Shown here: positions 21,086-28,279 of the stretch, in pieces
Numbering within the stretch: the stretch's first letter is position 1
How the letters are laid out: each line of letters opens with the position of its first letter
NCBI GenBank assembly: GCA_022779365.1
Contig: JALFSI010000055.1
Coordinates: forward strand, 1 to 28,452
Length of the DNA: 28,452 nucleotides
From: CAG-170 sp022779365
GTDB taxonomy: Bacteria > Bacillota > Clostridia > Oscillospirales > Oscillospiraceae
Direction: 5' to 3'
The notes under the pieces: model-generated
The model's input: only the letters and a program-made list of their open reading frames with translations
The model's database searches: none
What the model was told of the DNA's origin: nothing
Translations under genes and position numbers: made by a program

Positions 21086-22036
21086 TTACGGAAGATTCGG
21101 AACAGGCGTGCCGCAGGATTGGCAGAAACGGTCGGCGGGGGCGAACTCGTGACCGCAGGTCGGGCAGAAACGGGCGCGCGGGGCTTCGGGGGCAACCTCC
21201 GCAGGGGCTTCCTCTGCCGGCGTTTCGGCGGGAGCGGTCTCCGTCGGAGCTTCGGCGGGTGCTCCCTCCGCAGGAGCGGGTGCTTCCTCCGCCGGGGCTT
21301 CCGTCACGGGCGCTTCGGGGGCTGCCGGAGCGGTCGGAGCGACCGGGGCGGGGATGGTCGGCGGGGTCGGCTGTGCGGGCGCGGCAGGCGCGGACTTGGT
21401 CTCCACATAGAACGCCGCCTGCACGATGCCGAGGAACAGCGGTGCAAACAGGCTGAACGCGATGCTCAGCAGGGTATTTACAACGCGGAACAGCACGCCG
21501 ATAAACGGAATGAGCGAGAAGATGAGCAGCACGAGCGCCGCCGCCAGATACAGCAGGACGATCAGCATATCCGCCCAGAACATCTTGCCCTTGTAGCCCA
21601 TCGTCTCCTGCTTGGAGAGCTTGATGGCGTCGGTCGCCTTCACGTCGTCGCGCGTCATGAGGATATACGGCGTAAAGCGGTATTCATACGCGCGGATGAC
21701 GGCAAACACGATGCCCACGATCGGGATCAGCGCCCACAGGAAGATCCACAGCTCCATCCACGCAAGACCGCCGACGACGCGCCAGAAGCGGTCTTTTTTG
21801 AACGCAGCAAAGAGGTAGGTGCTCTTGGGCTTGAGACCCGTGCGGTAGCTGTTGAGATAGATCATCGCCATGCCCGCCTCCAGCGCCCACGCCACGATGA
21901 ACGCGCCGACAGGCACTGCGCCAAAGCCGATGAACGCCAGAAGCTCCAGCAGCCCGCACAGCAGCGAGATGCCCCATAGCGTGACCGGCTTCTGCCGGAG
22001 CACGGCAAACGCCTTTTTGTAGATGGATGTAACCAT
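21086..22036 (-). CDS. DUF975-type membrane protein with C-terminal zinc ribbon
   Basis: The product is 316 residues. Residues 1 to about 215 form a multi-helix membrane domain of the DUF975 type, with about five or six hydrophobic helices and the sequences SYRTGLKP and WIFLWALIPIVGIV. A cytoplasmic linker of about 70 residues (about 218-286), made almost only of P, A, E and T in repeats such as APAE and ETAPAE, follows. The C-terminus is a zinc ribbon with C291, C294, C305 and C308 (CPTC, then CQSC). Function is unknown; DUF975 proteins are common in Clostridia without assigned role. The start has a strong AAAGGAGGAG site. Its predicted promoter is separated from it by a family I repeat. Confidence 0.82.
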   Translation of the reverse strand: MVTSIYKKAFAVLRQKPVTLWGISLLCGLLELLAFIGFGAVPVGAFIVAWALEAGMAMIYLNSYRTGLKPKSTYLFAAFKKDRFWRVVGGLAWMELWIFLWALIPIVGIVFAVIRAYEYRFTPYILMTRDDVKATDAIKLSKQETMGYKGKMFWADMLIVLLYLAAALVLLIFSLIPFIGVLFRVVNTLLSIAFSLFAPLFLGIVQAAFYVETKSAPAAPAQPTPPTIPAPVAPTAPAAPEAPVTEAPAEEAPAPAEGAPAEAPTETAPAETPAEEAPAEVAPEAPRARFCPTCGHEFAPADRFCQSCGTPVPNLP

Positions 22037-22054
22037 AGTATCTCCTCCTTTTTT

Positions 22055-22204
22055 TACTAGTTCTTATTAAAAATCTTGAAAAGATTTTTATAGCACCGCA
22101 GGTGCGTTAAGAACTGTATGAGACGGGGAATTGCACAATTGTGCAATTCCAGCGTGCAAAGCACGCGGGTTTCTTGATTCAATATTTGAATCAAGAAACA
22201 GTAT
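22055..22204 (+). repeat. Family I multi-hairpin repeat, copy c (diverged)
   Basis: The same layout as copies a and b is present with many changed bases. The outer stem is AGTTCTTA/TTAAGAACT, enclosing AAAAATCT-TGAA-AAGATTTTT and GCACC-GCA-GGTGC; then a GGAATTGCACAATTGTGCAATTCC-type palindrome, GCGTGC-AAA-GCACGC and a terminal hairpin TTTCTTGATTCAA/TTGAATCAAGAAA. Ends are TACTAG and CAGTATT. Base changes in stems are mostly compensated. It lies in the 5' leader of the DUF975 gene. Confidence 0.82.
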
Positions 22205-22219
22205 TAATTCTCTAATTGC

Positions 22220-22248
22220 AGTATACGGCGGAAAAATCGGGAAGTCAA
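22220..22248 (-). promoter_or_regulatory. Sigma-A promoter upstream of family I copy c and the DUF975 gene
   Basis: On the minus strand TTGACT (22248-22243), exactly 17 nt, TATACT (22225-22220). Transcription would start near 22212, cross the whole repeat and enter the DUF975 gene. Confidence 0.75.
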
Positions 22249-22265
22249 CGGCATTTGTGTAAAAA

Positions 22266-22291
22266 ATCGGGCTGCTTTTGAGCAGCCCGAT
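22266..22291 (-). terminator. Terminator of the Dlt-like operon
   Basis: A perfect 11-bp stem, ATCGGGCTGCT with AGCAGCCCGAT, and a 4-nt loop, followed by a six-T run on the minus strand, 6 nt after the stop of the last gene. No family II element is present at this similar hairpin. Confidence 0.92.
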
Positions 22292-22297
22292 CTTACA

Positions 22298-24124
22298 TTA
22301 TTCTGCGCCGTCCAGCAGGGCGATCAGTTCCGTGCCGGAGCACGGGGTCACGCTGTAGCGCCCCATGGCGTACAGGCACTGCCCCAGCCCGCGCACGAGC
22401 GTATTGCCATGCACATCGCTTGAAAACGTGGCGAGCAGCCCCGCCTCGCGGCACAGCGCCTGCGAGAGCGTGGTGTACACGCCCTGGGGATACGCCAGCG
22501 CCGTGACGCGCTGCGTCGTATGTTCCTCGATCTCCCGCACCGACTGCGCCAGATCGCCGGAGAATACGGCGGCGTAAGCTGCCTGCCCCTCGCCCGGCAA
22601 AATGTCCGCCGTTTCGCGCACGGGCGCGGGGTCGAGCTGCGGCGACTGGTGGAGGTCATAGGTGTGGCTGCCGATGGAGATCAGCCCGGACGCGATCATC
22701 TCCCGCGCCTCGTCATAGGAAAAATGCGGCGTGATGGAAACACCGGTGTCCTTATAGGTGTCCTGCCCGACCGACACGCCGATGACGAACATCGCCGCCT
22801 TCATGCCGTAGTTCTGCAAAATGGGGTAGGCAAGCTCGTAATTGCTGCGGTAGCCGTCGTCAAACGTGATGAGGATGGGCTTTTCGGGAAGCATCGCGCC
22901 GTGATAGACATAGTCGTAGACCTCGTCCAGGCTCACGGTCGTGTAGCCCGCGCTTTGCAGCGAGCGCATCTGCTCGTCAAAAATTTCGGCAGTCATCGCG
23001 CCCGTGCCGTCGTCCTGCGCCAGCAGATCGTGATACATGAGGACAGGCAGGTCCTTCGTATACGCCGCCTCGTCAGCGGCGGCTTCGTGCGCGCAGAGCT
23101 TCCGCGCGTGTGCGTCCGCGTTCTTCTGCGTCACATACACGCCGAAATCGTCGGGAATGTAGGCAGACTCATCGCCGAATATCCGCGCCAGCGCCATGCG
23201 CCCGACGTCATTGCGGAAATGCGTCGCGTCGTAAAAATAGCGCGCATCACAGCTCACGGAGCTGTAGGAAAAATCCCAATAATCCGTCACGGCGGCGAGC
23301 TTTGTGTAGAAATCCGTCACCGCCTCGGCGCTGTACCCCTCAAAATAGTCGCGATAGACCGGCGCGCAGACCACATACAGCCGCACGCCCGCGTCCCGGC
23401 ACAGCTCCACGATCGCCGCCACGTCCTGCATACACGCGTCCGTGTAGCCGAGCTGCGACGGTCCCTGCGGGTAATTCGTGAACACGGGGTAGTGCTCGTA
23501 ATAGCGGTCGAGCGAGCCGATATTCTCCACATCCCGCGCGCGCTTGTCATACGCGCCGCTTTGTTCGTCAAAGACGTTGTAGCTCTGCGGCAGCAGCAGC
23601 TCATCCCGCTGCGCCTTGAGCTTATCCAGCGCGTACTGCGGGCTTGCCAGCAGGTAGCCGCCGTAAAAGCCGAGCTTCCCCGCGCCGCTCACCGCCTCGT
23701 GCAGCTTGTAGCTGAGAGAGTCCTCGCCCGTGGCGTAGGTCAGACCGTTGTCGATGTAGACGTTCAGGACGATATTTTTGACGGTGCAGTGTTCCAGCAG
23801 CCACGCGACCGTCAGGCGCGTGTCCTGCATATCCGCGCCGTAGACGATGGTGTTGTAAAATTTCGCGTCCAGATACTCGTTCAGCTCCTCCGCCGGGTAC
23901 GAGCTGGTGGACGAGCAGCCGACGAGGTAGGAATCATACTCGTCCGCGTGCTCCATCAGGTACGCGGTCTTTCCCACGCGGGGGTTGAGTGTTTCGGCGT
24001 AGGAATACCAGACGTTCTGACCGAACACGCCGAACGGATCGACAAAAAAGTTCAGCGCCGCCACCGCCAGAACCAGCGCCAGCGCCAGCAGCAGGCACAT
24101 CACGACCCAGCTTTTTGCCTTCAT
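22298..24124 (-). CDS. Fusion of SGNH (DltD/AlgJ-like) domain and polysaccharide deacetylase
   Basis: The product is 608 residues. A single N-terminal membrane helix (about 5-26) anchors an extracellular protein. Residues about 60-320 are SGNH-like: block I GCSSTSS (G69, candidate nucleophile S71 or S72) and the block V D299-A-T-H302. Residues about 355-605 are a NodB-type deacetylase with VLMYHD (361-366), TFDDG (420-424, metal and base aspartates D422 and D423), HTYDLH (H487 and H492, the H-x4-H spacing of the PgaB/IcaB branch) and ALAYPQGVYT. Both active sites look intact. It ends a tightly packed operon after an MBOAT gene, where DltD or AlgJ-like partners usually sit. It probably finishes acyl or aminoacyl transfer to a cell-surface polymer and N-deacetylates the same polymer; the polymer is unknown. 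Confidence 0.85.
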   Translation of the reverse strand: MKAKSWVVMCLLLALALVLAVAALNFFVDPFGVFGQNVWYSYAETLNPRVGKTAYLMEHADEYDSYLVGCSSTSSYPAEELNEYLDAKFYNTIVYGADMQDTRLTVAWLLEHCTVKNIVLNVYIDNGLTYATGEDSLSYKLHEAVSGAGKLGFYGGYLLASPQYALDKLKAQRDELLLPQSYNVFDEQSGAYDKRARDVENIGSLDRYYEHYPVFTNYPQGPSQLGYTDACMQDVAAIVELCRDAGVRLYVVCAPVYRDYFEGYSAEAVTDFYTKLAAVTDYWDFSYSSVSCDARYFYDATHFRNDVGRMALARIFGDESAYIPDDFGVYVTQKNADAHARKLCAHEAAADEAAYTKDLPVLMYHDLLAQDDGTGAMTAEIFDEQMRSLQSAGYTTVSLDEVYDYVYHGAMLPEKPILITFDDGYRSNYELAYPILQNYGMKAAMFVIGVSVGQDTYKDTGVSITPHFSYDEAREMIASGLISIGSHTYDLHQSPQLDPAPVRETADILPGEGQAAYAAVFSGDLAQSVREIEEHTTQRVTALAYPQGVYTTLSQALCREAGLLATFSSDVHGNTLVRGLGQCLYAMGRYSVTPCSGTELIALLDGAE

Positions 24125-24140
24125 CCCGATATGCCCCCTC

Positions 24141-25697
24141 TCAATACTGCGCGTAGATAAAGCCAGCGCCGGTGTAGCCGCCCAGCGCGCCGAGCAGCAG
24201 CAGAGCCGCCAGCCAAAGGAGCGTCACAAGCCCCTGCACGGCAGGCTTTTGCCGCGCGAGAAGCGCGCGCGCCCTGCCGCCGCGCTCCTGATATACCTCC
24301 ACCGCCAGCAGCACGAAGAGCCCTGCCAGCACGACGAGCCAGTCAAGCCTCGTCATGCCGAGTGAGAAGATCGCGCCGCCGCGAAGCTGTGAAAGCGAAA
24401 AGTCCGTCACCGACCGCCGCAGCATGGAAAGCGCCGTCGTCAGCCGCGGCGCGCGGGTGATATAGCGTCCGATGAACACGATCACGCCCGTGCGCAGCAT
24501 CTGCACGCCGTGCCACAGCCAGCCGTCCCAGCGGATGGGGAGCTTTTCGCGCACGCGCACAAAAAGCGGCTCTAAAAGCAGCGCCGCCGTGATGAGCACG
24601 CCGTTATACAGTCCGAACGCAAGGTAGCGGAAATTTGCCCCGTGCCAGACGCCGATGATGAAATACACCACGAACGTCGCCATGGACGTGGCGAAAATTT
24701 TGCTCAGCATCCCGCGAAAGCGCTTGCGGGCGAACGATCCGAGCGCGCGGAACGGGCGCGAGAGCGCCAGCGGATAGAACACATAGTCGCGCATCCAGCT
24801 CCCGAGCGAGATGTGCCAGCGCCGCCAGTATTCCGTCAGGCTGCGGGCAAAGATCGGGCGCTGGAAATTTTCCGCCATGGTGATGCCGAGCATCTGCGCC
24901 GCGCCGCGCGAGATGTCGATGCCGCCGGAAAAATCGCAGTAGAGCTGCACGCAGTAGCCGAACACGCCCAGCACCAGCACCGCGCCGCCGTAATTTTCAG
25001 GAGCGGAAAACACCGTATTCACCAGCGCCGCCGTGCGCTCGGCGAGCAGCAGCTTCTTAAAATAGCCCCACAGGGCGAGCTGCAAGCCGCCGCGGATATT
25101 CTCCCAGTCGAGCGTGTGCTCCGCCAGAAGCTGCGGCGCGAGCGCGTCGTAGCGTCCGATCGGTCCCTGCACGATCTGCGGGAAAAACGACACGAACAGC
25201 GCGTATTTCGCAAAATTTTTCTGCGGCTGCACCTTGCCGCGGTAGCAGTCCACCACATAGCCGATGGACTGGAACGTATAAAACGACACGCCCACGGGCA
25301 TTAAAAGCTCCGGCGCAAAGATGGAAAGCCCCGTCCGGCGCGAGAGCGCCCCGGCGAGGAACGCCCAGTATTTGAGCGCGAACAGCACGCCGAAATTCAA
25401 AAGGCACACCAGCCACACAGCGCCCTTGCGCCGCCGGTCGTGCGCGCGCTTCTGCTGCTTTTTCTCCTGCGCGTCCAGCGTCTTCCAGTGCGCGTTCAAA
25501 GCGCCCAAGCGCCGCCCGGCGGCATAGGTCGTCAGGGCGGTAAAGGCAAGGTAGCCGATCGTTTTCGCGCCGCCGCACAGGTAAAACGCGCAGCTTGCCG
25601 CAAGCAGCAGCATCCACTGGAGCTTTCGCGGCAGAACGTAGTATAAAACGATCAGCCCCGCTAAAAACGCGAGGAACGTCAGCGACGTAAAGGACAT
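24141..25697 (-). CDS. MBOAT-family O-acyltransferase (DltB/AlgI-like)
   Basis: The product is a 518-residue polytopic membrane protein with about 11-12 hydrophobic segments. The MBOAT core is clear: NFAKYALFVSFFPQIVQGPI (about 161-180), LTEYWRRWHISLGSWMRDY with H295, and the catalytic histidine H352 in IGVWHGANFRY. DltB and AlgI members pass an acyl or aminoacyl group from a cytoplasmic donor across the membrane to an extracellular partner. A charged cytoplasmic stretch (DAQEKKQQKRAHDRRRKG, about 75-92) is inserted after the first helices. It starts 3 nt after the carrier-protein stop, so the two are coupled. Together with that carrier and the ligase it forms the donor half of a Dlt-like pathway. 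Confidence 0.92.
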   Translation of the reverse strand: MSFTSLTFLAFLAGLIVLYYVLPRKLQWMLLLAASCAFYLCGGAKTIGYLAFTALTTYAAGRRLGALNAHWKTLDAQEKKQQKRAHDRRRKGAVWLVCLLNFGVLFALKYWAFLAGALSRRTGLSIFAPELLMPVGVSFYTFQSIGYVVDCYRGKVQPQKNFAKYALFVSFFPQIVQGPIGRYDALAPQLLAEHTLDWENIRGGLQLALWGYFKKLLLAERTAALVNTVFSAPENYGGAVLVLGVFGYCVQLYCDFSGGIDISRGAAQMLGITMAENFQRPIFARSLTEYWRRWHISLGSWMRDYVFYPLALSRPFRALGSFARKRFRGMLSKIFATSMATFVVYFIIGVWHGANFRYLAFGLYNGVLITAALLLEPLFVRVREKLPIRWDGWLWHGVQMLRTGVIVFIGRYITRAPRLTTALSMLRRSVTDFSLSQLRGGAIFSLGMTRLDWLVVLAGLFVLLAVEVYQERGGRARALLARQKPAVQGLVTLLWLAALLLLGALGGYTGAGFIYAQY

Positions 25698-25700
25698 ACC

Positions 25701-25925
25701 TTAGCCCCTTGCGCGCTCAACGAGGTCATAGATCGCCTGCACGGAGTTGAAATTCTCCGGCACGAGATCATCGACCGAAATTTCCACGTCGTACTCGTCC
25801 ATCAGCACGGTCACGAGCGTGACGAGGTCGAGCGAGTCGATGATGCCGTCGTCGATCAGACGGTCGGACGCGGTAAAGTCGATGCCGGGGCACGTCTGCT
25901 GCAAAATATTCAAAAGCTGTTCCAT
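25701..25925 (-). CDS. Acyl/aminoacyl carrier protein (DltC-like)
   Basis: The product is a 74-residue acidic four-helix carrier protein. The phosphopantetheine site is S31 in DDGIIDSLDLVTLV, matching the DSLD form seen in DltC and other small carrier proteins. It would hold the aminoacyl thioester made by the ligase and hand it to the MBOAT protein. It lies 1 nt after the GNAT stop and 3 nt before the MBOAT start. A phosphopantetheinyl transferase must act on it; none is in the window. Confidence 0.92.
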   Translation of the reverse strand: MEQLLNILQQTCPGIDFTASDRLIDDGIIDSLDLVTLVTVLMDEYDVEISVDDLVPENFNSVQAIYDLVERARG

Positions 25926-25926
25926 G

Positions 25927-26694
25927 TCAGTGCTTCCTTTCTATCCGCCAGACCTGCGCCATGCGTCCGTCCGGCAAAAATCCGTTTTGTTCGTAAATGC
26001 GCCGCGCGGCGGCATTGTCCTGTGCCGCCCACACGCGGCAGGTCTGCGCGCCGAAGCGCGCGCAAAATTCCCGCACCAGTGCGGAGGCAAGCCCGCGCCC
26101 GCGCGCGTCGGGCAGCACGGCGAGATGCCGCAGCTCCATCGCGCCGCGATCGGGTCTTGCGTGCAGTACGGCGGCGGGCGCGCCGTCTTGCACCGCGCCC
26201 AGCAGCCGCTCCTCCCGCGCCGCCAGCTCCAATTCAGGCAGCGACGGGATGCAGCCGGTATCGCGCAGGAAGCAGGCGCTTAAAATCTCCAGCGCCGCCT
26301 GCGCGGAAATTCCTTCGCACGGCAATGGTTCTGCGGGTGCTTCACCCGCAGGACGCGTCCGGCGCTCCCGCGTGAGCACGCGCCCAAAGCCGAGCGCGGC
26401 AAACCAGTTCTCCGGCAGCGCGGGGGCATTCGCGTAGGGATATTCGCACACCGTCCCCTCCGGCAGCGCGAGGCGCGGCGCGGCTGTGGAGTCGGTGACG
26501 TAAAAATACAGCCTGTCAACTGTTCCGCGCGCCAGCAGGAACAGCCCGCCGTCCGCGCGTTCTGCGAATAATCGCCCGCTCTCGCACAGCTCGTGCAGTG
26601 CCTGCGCGGGCAGCACGCAGTTGGTGACGAGCCCTGGGCGCAGGCACGCGCTCTGCGCCGCGCGCAGGGCGGCAAAATCGGTGATCTTATCCAT
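25927..26694 (-). CDS. GNAT-family N-acetyltransferase in the Dlt-like operon
   Basis: The product is 255 residues. Residues about 110-255 form a GNAT domain, with the acetyl-CoA-binding segment LRHLAVLPDARGRGLASALV (about 188-207) and the C-terminal NAAARRIYEQNGF (about 227-239). The N-terminal 110 residues are not recognised and may be a degenerate second GNAT-like half or a substrate domain. The ATG overlaps the end of the ligase gene by 8 nt, showing that it belongs to the operon. Classic dltABCD operons lack such a gene. It may acetylate the activated amino acid, the carrier-bound product or a sugar precursor; the sequence does not decide between these. Confidence 0.82.
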   Translation of the reverse strand: MDKITDFAALRAAQSACLRPGLVTNCVLPAQALHELCESGRLFAERADGGLFLLARGTVDRLYFYVTDSTAAPRLALPEGTVCEYPYANAPALPENWFAALGFGRVLTRERRTRPAGEAPAEPLPCEGISAQAALEILSACFLRDTGCIPSLPELELAAREERLLGAVQDGAPAAVLHARPDRGAMELRHLAVLPDARGRGLASALVREFCARFGAQTCRVWAAQDNAAARRIYEQNGFLPDGRMAQVWRIERKH

Positions 26695-28189
26695 TGAGAC
26701 AGTCCTTTTTGAGCGCCGCGCGGTCGATCTTGCCGTTTTGGTTATGCGGCAGGCACTCGCGCGCGCAGAACACGTTCGGGAACATATATTTCGGCACGAG
26801 CGTGCGCAGGTGTGCCAGGATCTGCGCGGGCGTCGCCGCGCCCGCGTAGCAGCAGACGATGGCGTCCTTGTTCGCGTCAAACAGGCACGCCGCGTCGGAA
26901 ATTCCGGGGCAGGACGCGAGCGCGCGTTCAATTTCGCCCAGCTCGATGCGGTAACCCATGTGCTTGACCTGCCCGTCCTGCCGGGACTGGAAAATGAACA
27001 GCCCGTTTTCATCCTGCACGGCAATATCGCCCGTGCAGTAGATGCGCTCCGGGTAATTTTTTTGCAGCGGGTTCTGGATGAACGCGGCGGCGGTCTTTTC
27101 CGGGTCGTTGTAATAGCCCAGCGCCAGCCCCGTGCCGCGGATACAAATTTCGCCCGTCTGACCCGGCTTGACCGGCTGTCGGCGCTCGTCCAGCAGGAAT
27201 ACGTCTTTATTCGCGCAGGGTCTGCCCGCGGGGATGGCTTCGTGGTCGGCAAATTCGCGGTCCACACGATACCACAGCGCGTCCACCGTCGCCTCGGTCG
27301 GTCCATAAAGATTATAGTACTGCGCGCCGGGCAGCGCCGCGCGCCAGAGATTCACATCGCGCGCCAGCAGCGCCTCGCCGCCGAGCAGGACCTTGCGAAT
27401 TTTTTCGGGGCGGTATTTTTCCAGCACGCCCGACGCGGCAACCAGGTGGAACGCCGACGTCGCCCATTGCAGCGCCGTCACGCCGTGCGCGTTCAGGTAT
27501 TCGATGAGTAATTTGGGGAACAAGAAGAGCTTTTTCGGCAGGATATGACACGTCAGCCCGCACGAAACGCAGATATACAGATCCTTGACCGAGCCGTCGA
27601 AATAAAACGGCGCTTGGTTTCCCAGCACATCGTCCGGCGAAAACTCCGCCGCACCCGCCAGCCAGTCGGCAAGGTCGATCACGCCCCGGTGGTGGCAGGC
27701 GATGCCCTTGGGCACGCCCGTCGAGCCGGAGGTGAAGATGATATACACCGGGTCGGTATCCAGCACCGCCTCGCGCCGCGCCGCTAAAAGTGCGCCGTCA
27801 ACATCCGCCGTCAGATCATCCTCAATACTGAGGGTGGGGCAGCCGAGCTGCGCGGCGATTTTCGCGCTTTCCTGCGTGTACAAAACGACCGCGGGGTCGA
27901 GCTGGCGCAGGATCGCGTCCAGCCGCGCGGAGGGCATCTGCGGGTCGAGCGGGACATAGCAGCAGCCGGCTTGCAGCGCCGCGAAAAAGCCCAGCGGCGT
28001 ATAGGCATCGCGCCCGACGAGCACGCCCACGGGGCGGCTTTTTTCGGCGCGCCGCGCCACGAGCGTCCCCACCGCGCGCGAGCCCGTGAGAAGCTGCGCA
28101 AAGGTCAGCGCGTGCGCCTCGTCTGCAAACGCGGTCTTGTCCGGCACGCGCGCTGCCGTGCGCTCCAGATATTCCAAAACGTTCCGCAT
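26687..28189 (-). CDS. Amino-acid-activating ligase (DltA/NRPS A-domain-like)
   Basis: The product is a 500-residue stand-alone adenylation enzyme that activates a carboxylic acid with ATP and loads it on a carrier protein. Core motifs in order: YIIFTSGSTGVPKG (149-162), FYFDGS with D198 (the aspartate that binds the alpha-amino group in amino-acid-specific domains), YGPTEAT (295-301), TGD (386-388), GYRIELGEIE (412-421) and NGKIDR with catalytic K487. Length equals DltA. D198 argues for an amino acid and against a fatty acid as substrate; D-alanine is possible, but the binding pocket cannot be assigned by eye. The ATG at 28189 follows AAAAGGAGGGG; an upstream GTG overlaps this site less well. 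First gene of the five-gene operon. Confidence 0.88.
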   Translation of the reverse strand: MRNVLEYLERTAARVPDKTAFADEAHALTFAQLLTGSRAVGTLVARRAEKSRPVGVLVGRDAYTPLGFFAALQAGCCYVPLDPQMPSARLDAILRQLDPAVVLYTQESAKIAAQLGCPTLSIEDDLTADVDGALLAARREAVLDTDPVYIIFTSGSTGVPKGIACHHRGVIDLADWLAGAAEFSPDDVLGNQAPFYFDGSVKDLYICVSCGLTCHILPKKLFLFPKLLIEYLNAHGVTALQWATSAFHLVAASGVLEKYRPEKIRKVLLGGEALLARDVNLWRAALPGAQYYNLYGPTEATVDALWYRVDREFADHEAIPAGRPCANKDVFLLDERRQPVKPGQTGEICIRGTGLALGYYNDPEKTAAAFIQNPLQKNYPERIYCTGDIAVQDENGLFIFQSRQDGQVKHMGYRIELGEIERALASCPGISDAACLFDANKDAIVCCYAGAATPAQILAHLRTLVPKYMFPNVFCARECLPHNQNGKIDRAALKKDCLNG

Positions 28190-28216
28190 GGGCACACCCC
28201 TCCTTTTAACTTAGTC

Positions 28217-28245
28217 AGTATACCACACCCGGCGCGTGTGCGCAA
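28217..28245 (-). promoter_or_regulatory. Sigma-A promoter of the Dlt-like operon
   Basis: On the minus strand TTGCGC (28245-28240), 17 nt, then TATACT (28222-28217) preceded by TGG, an extended -10. It lies 27 nt upstream of the ligase start codon. Confidence 0.75.
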
Positions 28246-28255
28246 TACAAACAAA

Positions 28256-28279
28256 ACCGCCGCTCATTTGAGCGGCGGT
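28256..28279 (-). terminator. Terminator hairpin flanking family II copy C
   Basis: A perfect 10-bp stem, ACCGCCGCTC with GAGCGGCGGT, and an ATTT loop. On the minus strand it is followed by TTTGTTTG, so it ends transcription of a gene to the right of the window. The family II element begins at the very next base. Confidence 0.8.

Noticed and set aside
20876..21979. Open frame sharing its N-terminal peptide (MGLQSAARIICVPLAHKFHT…) with a frame at 32-397
   Set aside because: The similarity only reflects the family II repeat, and the rest runs antisense through the DUF975 gene. Related frames at 339-599, 20698-20934 and 28211-28405 are rejected for the same reason.
22520..24160. 546-codon open frame antisense to the SGNH-deacetylase gene
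   Set aside because: Shadow frame with Arg/Val-rich translation; the other strand has two intact enzyme domains.
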